A stretch of 5,311 nucleotides of DNA, from assembly GCA_051010055.1 (NCBI GenBank), contig JBPCVY010000253.1, forward strand, positions 1 through 5,311, written 5' to 3'. Made by a program: the position numbers and the translations under genes. Origin of the DNA: CAJQND01 sp051010055 (lineage in GTDB: Bacteria; Pseudomonadota; Alphaproteobacteria; Rhizobiales; CAJQND01). Below, one piece after another: positions 1 to 5,311 of this stretch. The notes under the pieces are model-generated. The model was not told the DNA's origin. It worked only from the letters and a program-made list of their open reading frames with translations, and did no database searches. How positions within the stretch are numbered: the stretch's first letter is position 1; every line of letters begins with the position of its first letter.

Positions 1-158
1 GGTATCACCACAACATCCATGCCGTTCTTAAGCTTGTGCTTGAAAACCTTCTCATCACTAGCATTGGCTGCCAGTGACAAAGCTGTGAACACGAATGCCG
101 CAAAAAGAGCGGTCAAAGCGTGGGCAAATTTGGGTGTTCTCACGTTACTACCTGCCAT
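1..158 (-). CDS. Secreted M16-family zinc peptidase, N-terminal fragment (3' end outside window)
   Basis: The first 52 codons are present. They read as a signal peptide, with basic residues R7 and K10, a hydrophobic core at about 12-31 (HALTALFAAFVFTALSLA) and a probable signal peptidase I site after ANA (34). Mature sequence SDEKVFKHKLKNGMDVVVI follows. The 'KLKNGMDVVVI' strand is typical of the N-terminus of M16 (pitrilysin/processing-peptidase-like) proteins. The zinc motif HxxEH would lie beyond the left edge and cannot be checked. M16 peptidases of this kind are periplasmic and often follow the DUF3035 lipoprotein gene in alphaproteobacteria. Two starts are possible: ATG at 158, preceded closely by GGAAA, and GTG at 143, preceded by AGG at 7-base spacing. 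Both keep the signal peptide. The family call rests on a short stretch, and a non-peptidase M16 homologue remains possible. Confidence 0.75.
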   Translation of the reverse strand, partial: MAGSNVRTPKFAHALTALFAAFVFTALSLAANASDEKVFKHKLKNGMDVVVI

Positions 159-178
159 TTTCCAGACATTTTGGATGC

Positions 179-207
179 AATATGGTCGAGCGCTGCGCAA
201 CGAGCAA
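179..207 (-). promoter_or_regulatory. Possible weak promoter for the M16 peptidase gene
   Basis: TTGCTC (207-202) and CATATT (184-179) are separated by 17 bases on the minus strand, 20 to 50 bases upstream of the peptidase start. Only 3 of 6 and 4 of 6 positions match the sigma70 consensus. Correct spacing and placement after a hairpin are the only support. Confidence 0.18.
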
Positions 208-222
208 ATTAAATATTGGTAA

Positions 223-239
223 CAGCGCCAATAGCGCTG
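223..239 (-). terminator. Small hairpin downstream of the lipoprotein gene, possible weak terminator
   Basis: A perfect 6-bp inverted repeat, CAGCGC-TATTG-GCGCTG, lies 56 bases after the lipoprotein stop codon. It is followed in the minus-strand transcript by an A/T-rich stretch (TTACCAATATTT) rather than an uninterrupted T run, so it is not a textbook intrinsic terminator. It may instead be an mRNA-end or processing structure. A competing pairing, TTGG with CCAA, overlaps it. Confidence 0.25.
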
Positions 240-294
240 GTGCCCGCATGCCACTTTCCAGCACGCCGCGAGCAACCCATCATTACGCGAAAAA

Positions 295-861
295 TCAATC
301 GAACAGATTACCGATATTAAACACCGATCCGTAGTTCGGGTTCTCGACCTTCTTGGCTTCTTTGTACTTTTGCCGCAATTCCTCGATCAGCTGCGCCTCA
401 GATTTCGGCGAGCCGTCTGGATTGGTTTTCGAAATGCCATACTTGGCGTAAACGTCGTTTGCGGCAACCGGCGGCGTTGCAGGCTGGTTTACGGCGGCCT
501 GCGTATTTGCCGGCTCCAGAGACTGCGGCTGAGATGAACTAGCTGCAGCAGTTTTATTGTGGTCCGGTTCAGGCTGCGCATATGTCGTTCCGCTCGGCGG
601 ATTGTTCAGGCCGCTTGATTGCATGCTGGACGTTGCCTGCTGTGCGTAAGGATTAGGCGTTCCGGTTTTCTTGGTGCTGTCCGGCGGTGGACGCAGGGTC
701 AAATCAGGCGGTACCGAAAGCGCCTGATGGGTGCGCACCACGCGCTCATCAGGAACGTCTTTTGACATGCCAAGTGTCTTGGAAACCGAATTCGATCCAG
801 AGCATCCCGCAACGCCAACGGCGAACATGGTCAGGGTTGCTAATGTTGCAACTTTCGACAA
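295..861 (-). CDS. bamF: DUF3035 / BamF-like outer-membrane lipoprotein
   Basis: This is a predicted lipoprotein of 188 residues, 169 after processing. It has a signal peptide (1-19) with lipobox VAGC and lipidated cysteine C20; Ser21 at position +2 fits outer-membrane sorting by Lol. The conserved block PDERVV...ALSVPPDLTLRPPPD (37-61) is the hallmark of the alphaproteobacterial DUF3035 family, linked to BamF of the outer-membrane beta-barrel assembly complex. Residues 62-135 form a Q/P/S/A/N/T-rich, probably disordered linker. The C-terminus has a charged helix (about 154-172) and the family ending NPNYGSVFNIGNLF. The start is TTG: a Shine-Dalgarno sequence GGGAAG lies 7 bases upstream, and in-frame stops TAG (876-874) and TGA (879-877) exclude a longer protein. 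The next ATG (Met12) would destroy the signal peptide. LspA, encoded just upstream, would process it. The family call is firm; the Bam role is inferred. Confidence 0.85.
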   Translation of the reverse strand: MSKVATLATLTMFAVGVAGCSGSNSVSKTLGMSKDVPDERVVRTHQALSVPPDLTLRPPPDSTKKTGTPNPYAQQATSSMQSSGLNNPPSGTTYAQPEPDHNKTAAASSSQPQSLEPANTQAAVNQPATPPVAANDVYAKYGISKTNPDGSPKSEAQLIEELRQKYKEAKKVENPNYGSVFNIGNLFD

Positions 862-868
862 GGTCTTT

Positions 869-874
869 CTTCCC
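869..874 (-). promoter_or_regulatory. Ribosome binding site of the lipoprotein gene (supports TTG start)
   Basis: GGGAAG on the minus strand lies 7 bases before the TTG codon at 861-859. It is the best Shine-Dalgarno match in the window. Together with the in-frame stop codons just upstream, it fixes the unusual TTG as the start. Confidence 0.6.
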
Positions 875-877
875 TAT

Positions 878-992
878 CAACTTGTCCGACGCAAAATAAG
901 TAACGTCCGCGAAGGCTCAAATTTTGTTAGCGGATCGCTACGCTCTTATTGCGGCGGAACAATGACAAAATCCTTAACCACAGGACAAGTCA
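878..992 (-). other. Nested inverted repeats in the lspA-lipoprotein gap
   Basis: In the minus-strand RNA the segment 992-983 (UGACUUGUCC, beginning with the lspA stop codon) can pair with 887-878 (GGACAAGUUG), eight Watson-Crick pairs plus two G-U. Inside it, 973-965 (GGAUUUUGU) can pair with 927-919 (ACAAAAUUU), seven Watson-Crick pairs plus two G-U. Within that lie two small hairpins, 963-948 (AUUG/CAAU) and 940-928 (UAGCG-AUC-CGCUA), the second abutting the inner stem. The result would be a three-way junction ending 3 bases before the lipoprotein ribosome binding site. The complementarity is read directly; that it forms or has a function is speculative. Confidence 0.3.
893..920 (-). promoter_or_regulatory. 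Possible sigma70-type promoter for the lipoprotein gene
   Basis: A -35-like TTGAGC (920-915) and a -10-like TATTTT (898-893) are separated by 16 bases, each matching 4 of 6 consensus positions. They sit about 30 bases upstream of the TTG start, in the 128-bp gap after lspA. The gap is long for an internal operon junction, so a separate promoter is reasonable, but the match is weak and could be chance. Confidence 0.25.
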
Positions 993-1493
993 GCCTTCCC
1001 CCTTATCCAGAAAAGAATCATACAGGAGACCGGCAACGCCCGCAACTATGGCCACATCCGCCAAGTTGAAAACATACCAGCTGAAGCCAAAACCATGAAA
1101 TGCGAAGAAATCTGCCACCGCGCCATGAATTACCCGGTCCAGGGCGTTCGACACGGCCCCGCCAATGAGCAATCCCAGGCATAGGGCAACCAGGAGCCGG
1201 GTCGCCCTGAACAGCCAGACACATAAAAATACCGTGATCGCGAGCGCCAAAGTCACCAGCGCCCACTTTCCAAGGGCGGTACTCTGGCTGAACCAGCCAT
1301 AGGAAATGCCCCTGTTCCAAGCCAGAACAAGGTCCAGGAATGGCGCCACCTTGAAGGGCTGCTTTTCGGCAATCGCGAACGGGCCGAGCATCCACCATTT
1401 GTGGGCCTGATCTACGGCCACGGTGAAAAGGGCAATAATCAGGCCCGTTACCCGCAAATTTGCGGCTGTGGGTTTATGGGCAGACTTGCTCAC
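990..1493 (-). CDS. lspA: Lipoprotein signal peptidase LspA (signal peptidase II)
   Basis: LspA is the inner-membrane aspartic peptidase that removes the signal peptide from prolipoproteins after the lipobox cysteine has been diacylated. The 167-residue length is normal. Four hydrophobic segments are visible at about 13-30, 76-96, 99-116 and 138-158. Conserved family blocks are DQAHK (28-32), WNRGISYGWF (59-68, the N-x-G motif), SNALDR (115-120), GAVADF (124-129) and FNLADVAI (142-149). The catalytic aspartates should be D128 and D146, judged by comparison with the family motifs. The start is GTG, which overlaps the ileS stop as GTGA and has no clear Shine-Dalgarno sequence; this suggests translational coupling to ileS. 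The RGISYG wording resembles Bradyrhizobium- or Hyphomicrobium-like LspA more than the Agrobacterium type, which is an impression from memory. Confidence 0.97.
   Translation of the reverse strand: MSKSAHKPTAANLRVTGLIIALFTVAVDQAHKWWMLGPFAIAEKQPFKVAPFLDLVLAWNRGISYGWFSQSTALGKWALVTLALAITVFLCVWLFRATRLLVALCLGLLIGGAVSNALDRVIHGAVADFFAFHGFGFSWYVFNLADVAIVAGVAGLLYDSFLDKGEG
1490..1493 (-). promoter_or_regulatory. ileS stop / lspA start overlap (GTGA)
   Basis: On the minus strand the bases GTGA hold both the GTG start of lspA and the TGA stop of ileS. No purine-rich ribosome binding site precedes the GTG; the upstream bases are GC-rich (GCGGCCGCT). A ribosome finishing ileS would therefore most likely re-initiate on lspA, which ties LspA output to IleRS translation. 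The overlap is read directly from the sequence; the coupling is inferred. Confidence 0.7.
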
Positions 1494-4429
1494 TCAGCGG
1501 CCGCGCGCGCGTCCCACTGGCGAACGACAGCCGCATCGCGGGCGGAAAGCTCCGGATAGTCAGCATCAGAGCCCACATCGGGAAGAATTTTCCACGACCG
1601 GCCACATTTGCTCCCCTCGGCCAAATGCGGAACCACCGCAACGCCCGGCACATCTGCCTGACGGAATGCCTCATCAGGGCCTTCGCCTGGAAGAATGCTG
1701 ATTTGAGAGGTGATGGCAATTTCGGCGAAGTCGAGCTCTTCGATCAGGGCGCGCAATTCATCATCGGCAATATAAACCTTCGGGGCTGCCTCCAGCGATG
1801 AACCGACACGCTTTTCACGGCGTTCGATTTCCAGTGCACCCGTCACCGCCCGTCGCACAGCCCGCACCCGGGCCCATTTTTCGCTCAATGCATCATCTTT
1901 CCACGATGCCGGAAGGTCCGGGAACTGGCGCAAATGCACCGAGGATTCCCCGCCCGTCTGGCCGGAAAGCCAAACCTCTTCCATGGTGAACGGCAAGAGC
2001 GGGGCAAGCCAGGCGGTAAGAGTTGAGAACAGCTCAGCCAGCACCGTGCGGCAAGCGCGCCGTTTCATGCTGTCGGGCGCATCGCAATAAAGGCTGTCTT
2101 TGCGGATATCGAAATAGATGGCAGAAAGCTCAACGGTGCAGAAATTGAACAGGCGGGCAAAGATGCGCTTGAAATTATAGTCCGCATAGCCTTTGCGCAC
2201 GATCTGATCGAGTTCATAGAGCCGGTGCAGCACATAGCGCTCAAGCTCCGGCATATCGGCAAGGTCAACGCGCTCAGCCTCGCTGAATCCCGAAAGATTG
2301 CCCAGCATGAAGCGCATGGTGTTGCGCAATTTGCGGTAGGCGTCAGCGTTGGTCTTGACGATTTCCGGGCCAATGCGAAGGTCTTCAGCATAATCAGAAG
2401 ACACCACCCATAAACGCAGAATATCTGCCCCGAATTGGGCAATCACGTCCTGAGGCCTCGTCTGGTTATTCAGCGACTTCGACATTTTGCGGCCATCTTC
2501 AGCCATCACGAAGCCATGGGTCAGCACTTCATCGTATGGCGCGCGGCCACGGGTACCACAACTTTCCAGAAGCGATGAATGGAACCAACCGCGATGCTGG
2601 TCGGTGCCTTCCAGATACATCACCTTGTCTTTGCCGCCGGCAAAAGGCCGGTTCGGGCTCAAATCCTCGCGCCCTTCAAGCACGAACGCGTGTGTTGAAC
2701 CGGAATCAAACCAGACATCGAGAATGTCGGTGACCATTTCCCATTGGTCGAGATCATGTTCATTGCCCAGAAAGCGTTCCTTGGCCCCGGCGGCGAACCA
2801 GGCATCAGCCCCTTCATTTTCAAAGGCTTCGGCAATGCGCTCATTAACCGCCTCATTCTGCAGAACCTCGCCGGCTTCGTTGACGAAAACCGTGATTGGA
2901 ACGCCCCAGGCGCGCTGACGAGACAAAACCCAATCAGGCCTGCCCTCAATCATCGAATGCAGGCGCGCCTGGCCGGATTTCGGCACAAACCGGGTCTCAT
3001 CAATAGCCTTCAGCGAGCGGGTTCTGAGCGTGGTGCCGTCATTCAGTTCCTTGTCCATATAGACGAACCATTGCGGCGTATTGCGGAAGATAATGGGTTT
3101 CTTGGAACGCCAGGAATGGGGGTATTCATGCTTCAGCCGCCCGCGGGCAAACAGTTTTTCAGCCCCGATCAGAGCGGTGATGACCGCCTGGTTGGCATCG
3201 CCCTTCTTGCCCTTGTCGGTGATTACCTGCTTACCTACAAAGCCCGGTGCATCGCCGGTGAAATAGCCGCCATCGTCGACAGTGAAGGGGATAGCGCTGT
3301 CAATGCCGAGCGCTTCGATTTCACGGCGCTTGGCAACCCAGTTTTCAAAGTCTTCGCGTCCGTGGCCAGGAGCAGTGTGAACAAAGCCGGTTCCAGCTTC
3401 GTCCGTTACATGGTCTCCCTGAAGCATGGGCACAAGGAACTGGTAGCCACCAAGCCCTGCGTCCCGCAGCGGGTGGTGCAACACCATGCCTTTGAGGTCA
3501 CTGTTTGCCACGTCCGACACGCGGTTGAACGTAACTTTTGCTTTTGCCGCGCACTCATCTGCCAGGGCATCGGCAAAAACGAACCTTTCACCTGGTTGCG
3601 GGCCGAAATCATTTTCCGCCGATGTCACCTCAAACAGGCCATAGCTGATTTTTTCCGAATAACATACACACCGGTTGCCAGGGATGGTCCAGGGCGTGGT
3701 GGTCCAGATGACAACGTTTGCACCAAGCAGAGCCTCCGGTCCGGTAACGACGGGAAACTTCACCCAGATGGTATCGGACTCATAGTCGTGATACTCGATC
3801 TCAGCTTCCGCCAGGGCGGTTTGTTCCACCACCGACCACATGATAGGTTTTGAACCCCGGTAAAGCTGTCCGGACATGGAGAATTTCATCAACTCGCGGG
3901 CGATTTGTGCTTCTGCCCCATAGGCCATGGTGGTGTAGGGATTGTCCCAATCGCCCTCAACGCCCAGGCGCTTGAACTCCTCGCGCTGAACATCGATCCA
4001 GTGGTCGGCGAACTCACGGCATTCTTTCCGGAACTCGTTGACCGGCACCTCGTCCTTGTTCTTGCCCTTGGCGCGGTACTGTTCCTCGATTTTCCATTCG
4101 ATGGGCAGGCCATGGCAATCCCAGCCCGGCACATAGTTGGAATCAAAACCCGTCATCTGTTTGGAGCGGGTGACAACATCTTTCAGGATCTTGTTGAGCG
4201 CGTGGCCGATATGCAGGTGCCCGTTGGCATAAGGAGGGCCATCATGCAGGATGAACTTAGTGCGCCCATTGGCGTCTTCGCGCATGCGCTCGTAAATGCC
4301 AATTTTTTCCCAATGGGCAAGAAATTCGGGCTCGCGCTTTGGCAAGCCGGCCTTCATCGGAAAATCGGTCTTTGGCAGTAACAAAGTCTCGCGGTAATCG
4401 CGGCCTGTGCCGGTTTCACGTTCGCTCAT
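1490..4429 (-). CDS. ileS: Isoleucyl-tRNA synthetase IleRS, bacterial type, complete
   Basis: This class I synthetase charges tRNA-Ile with isoleucine in the cytoplasm and edits mischarged valine. At 979 residues it is slightly longer than the E. coli enzyme. The Rossmann fold carries PPYANGHLHIGH, with HIGH at 73-76, and PGWDCHGLPIE (101-111). The CP1 editing domain has WTTTPWTIPGN (242-252) and GTGFVHTAPGHGREDF (346-361). The second half of the active site has DVWFDSGS (571-578), DQHRGWF (610-616) and KMSKS (648-652). An anticodon-binding helical domain follows from about 720 to 880. The C-terminal region, normally a four-cysteine zinc site, keeps only C942; the others read S945, S962 and D965 in an otherwise recognisable KCxRxW...LxxRxxAV context. 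The ATG at 4429 places the HIGH motif at the usual depth, although its Shine-Dalgarno match is weak (AAAAGA). The last four bases overlap lspA. Confidence 0.98.
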   Translation of the reverse strand: MSERETGTGRDYRETLLLPKTDFPMKAGLPKREPEFLAHWEKIGIYERMREDANGRTKFILHDGPPYANGHLHIGHALNKILKDVVTRSKQMTGFDSNYVPGWDCHGLPIEWKIEEQYRAKGKNKDEVPVNEFRKECREFADHWIDVQREEFKRLGVEGDWDNPYTTMAYGAEAQIARELMKFSMSGQLYRGSKPIMWSVVEQTALAEAEIEYHDYESDTIWVKFPVVTGPEALLGANVVIWTTTPWTIPGNRCVCYSEKISYGLFEVTSAENDFGPQPGERFVFADALADECAAKAKVTFNRVSDVANSDLKGMVLHHPLRDAGLGGYQFLVPMLQGDHVTDEAGTGFVHTAPGHGREDFENWVAKRREIEALGIDSAIPFTVDDGGYFTGDAPGFVGKQVITDKGKKGDANQAVITALIGAEKLFARGRLKHEYPHSWRSKKPIIFRNTPQWFVYMDKELNDGTTLRTRSLKAIDETRFVPKSGQARLHSMIEGRPDWVLSRQRAWGVPITVFVNEAGEVLQNEAVNERIAEAFENEGADAWFAAGAKERFLGNEHDLDQWEMVTDILDVWFDSGSTHAFVLEGREDLSPNRPFAGGKDKVMYLEGTDQHRGWFHSSLLESCGTRGRAPYDEVLTHGFVMAEDGRKMSKSLNNQTRPQDVIAQFGADILRLWVVSSDYAEDLRIGPEIVKTNADAYRKLRNTMRFMLGNLSGFSEAERVDLADMPELERYVLHRLYELDQIVRKGYADYNFKRIFARLFNFCTVELSAIYFDIRKDSLYCDAPDSMKRRACRTVLAELFSTLTAWLAPLLPFTMEEVWLSGQTGGESSVHLRQFPDLPASWKDDALSEKWARVRAVRRAVTGALEIERREKRVGSSLEAAPKVYIADDELRALIEELDFAEIAITSQISILPGEGPDEAFRQADVPGVAVVPHLAEGSKCGRSWKILPDVGSDADYPELSARDAAVVRQWDARAAAE

Positions 4430-4474
4430 GATCTTTTGACTTTTGAATCGATAAGAATTGGCGGCGGTTCTAGA

Positions 4475-5311
4475 TCATAATGAGGCTTTAGGAAAGTAAA
4501 GAGTGCCATCTGCAACCGCTTGCCCCAATGGAAACTCCGCCATGGGATCGGATTTTTCCAGATTTGCAAGCACACGTTCTATTTCCGAACAGTCCGATCT
4601 CATCTGATCGACCAAATCGGTCACATGCTCATATTTGCGGTCAGGGCGGATGAAGCCGGAAAATTCAACCGCCAGCCTGCGGCCATATAGATCGCCCTTA
4701 AATCCGAGCAAATGGACTTCCAAAACAGTGCCATTGCGCTCGAATGTGGGCCTATCGCCTACATAGCCAGCTCCCCGCCATGACTCGCCGGTTTCCATAT
4801 CCCGCACCCGGCAGGCATAAATGCCGTGCGCGGGATGGCCATCACAATCAAGGTGAATGTTGACCGTGGGAAAGCCAATTGTGCGCCCGCGCTTGTCGCC
4901 TTCTTCAACTGTTCCCTGAACGCACCACCAATAGCCAAGCTGGCGCGCGGCATCTTCCACATCGCCACGGCGCAGCGCCTCGCGTATTGCAGATGACGCA
5001 AAAGGCGCAAGACCATCATCATCGGTTACCTGTTCAACGATTGTAACATCGAAACCGTTTTCGGCCCCAACCGCCTGCATGAGATCGGGCGAGCCCTTGC
5101 GCCCGTGGCCAAAATGAAAATCATACCCTGTCATCACATGGCGCGCGCCAAGGCGGTTGATAATCTGGCTGTCGATGAAATCTTCTGCTTCCTGGCCAGC
5201 CAATCCGGCGTTGAATTCAAGCACGCACACGAAATCGACACCACAAGCAGACAGCAGCTGGGCCTTGAATTCACCCGGTGTGAGCCGGAACACCGGCTGG
5301 TCGGGCCTGAA
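4475..5311 (-). CDS. ribF: Bifunctional riboflavin kinase / FAD synthetase RibF (5' end outside window)
   Basis: This cytoplasmic enzyme phosphorylates riboflavin to FMN and then adenylylates FMN to FAD. The frame is open to the window edge, where it begins FRPDQPVFRLTP, an internal RibF sequence, so the N-terminus with the first nucleotide-binding motif is missing. In fragment numbering, the end of the FAD synthetase domain shows GYDFHFG (62-68) and SSAIREAL (106-113), the counterpart of the S-S/T-x-IR motif. The riboflavin kinase domain follows, with GDKRGRTIGFPTVNI (138-152), where T149 and N151 match the family metal/nucleotide-binding PTxN, then GIYA (163-166) and LEVHLL (197-202), where E198 is the expected catalytic base. 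The usual LLDF reads LLGF here, which looks tolerable. The gene ends in TGA, 45 bp before ileS, the conserved proteobacterial order. A GTG at 5293 is an internal codon, not the start. Confidence 0.95.
   Translation of the reverse strand, partial: FRPDQPVFRLTPGEFKAQLLSACGVDFVCVLEFNAGLAGQEAEDFIDSQIINRLGARHVMTGYDFHFGHGRKGSPDLMQAVGAENGFDVTIVEQVTDDDGLAPFASSAIREALRRGDVEDAARQLGYWWCVQGTVEEGDKRGRTIGFPTVNIHLDCDGHPAHGIYACRVRDMETGESWRGAGYVGDRPTFERNGTVLEVHLLGFKGDLYGRRLAVEFSGFIRPDRKYEHVTDLVDQMRSDCSEIERVLANLEKSDPMAEFPLGQAVADGTLYFPKASL

Noticed and set aside
19..222. Short plus-strand frame at the left edge
   Set aside because: It is antisense to the M16 signal peptide. Its hydrophobic look comes from the complement of the signal-peptide codons.
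731..1069. Open frame of 112 codons on the plus strand spanning the lspA-lipoprotein gap
   Set aside because: It covers the antisense of the lipoprotein start, the gap and the lspA end. Its composition is not protein-like and no ribosome binding site precedes it.
1018..1398. Minus-strand frame of 126 codons within lspA
   Set aside because: It is a shifted frame inside a gene whose catalytic motifs are all present in the main frame.
1497..1511. GC-alternating stretch GCGGCCGCGCGCGCG
   Set aside because: It encodes the Ala/Arg-rich tail of IleRS and is too short to argue for a special DNA structure.
2744..3853. Open frame of 369 codons on the plus strand
   Set aside because: It lies wholly antisense to ileS, which has every catalytic motif in place. 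The translation shows no recognisable domain and there is no convincing start signal. Long antisense frames are common opposite well-biased codons.
3905..4381. Open frame of 158 codons on the plus strand
   Set aside because: It is antisense to the N-terminal part of ileS, including the HIGH region, and resembles no known protein.
4430..4474. Possible promoter or leader structure between ribF and ileS
   Set aside because: The 45-bp gap shows no T-box, hairpin or convincing -35/-10 pair. Simple read-through from ribF is enough.
5291..5293. GTG as the start of ribF
   Set aside because: The same frame continues upstream to the window edge with FRPDQP, a familiar internal RibF sequence, so the true start is outside the window.

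Overview
The window comes from an alphaproteobacterium, probably of the Rhizobiales/Hyphomicrobiales type. The evidence is gene order together with protein style: ribF, ileS, lspA, then a DUF3035 lipoprotein and a secreted M16 peptidase, with moderate GC and a LspA reading 'WNRGISYGWF'. All five genes lie on the minus strand, so transcription runs from position 5311 towards 1. Coding density is high, and nothing suggests a mobile element, phage, CRISPR array or RNA gene.

Layout in transcription order. (1) 5311-4475 holds the C-terminal 278 codons of ribF, the bifunctional riboflavin kinase/FAD synthetase; its start lies beyond the right edge. (2) After 45 bp comes ileS (4429-1490), a complete 979-residue isoleucyl-tRNA synthetase. 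(3) lspA (1493-990), signal peptidase II, starts at a GTG that overlaps the ileS stop by four bases. (4) After a 128-bp gap comes a 188-residue lipoprotein of the DUF3035/BamF type (861-295), starting at TTG. (5) After a 136-bp gap come the first 52 codons of a secreted M16-type zinc peptidase (158-1), cut by the left edge.

The first three genes form the conserved ribF-ileS-lspA block, probably one transcript. The downstream pair concerns the cell envelope. LspA cleaves lipoprotein signal peptides, and the next gene encodes a lipoprotein with a clear VAGC lipobox that would be its substrate. The two larger gaps hold only weak promoter-like and hairpin signals.

The region is mostly ordinary housekeeping sequence and I see no new system. 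Two things deserve a second look: the degenerate C-terminal zinc-binding site of IleRS, and a nested set of inverted repeats filling the lspA-lipoprotein gap.
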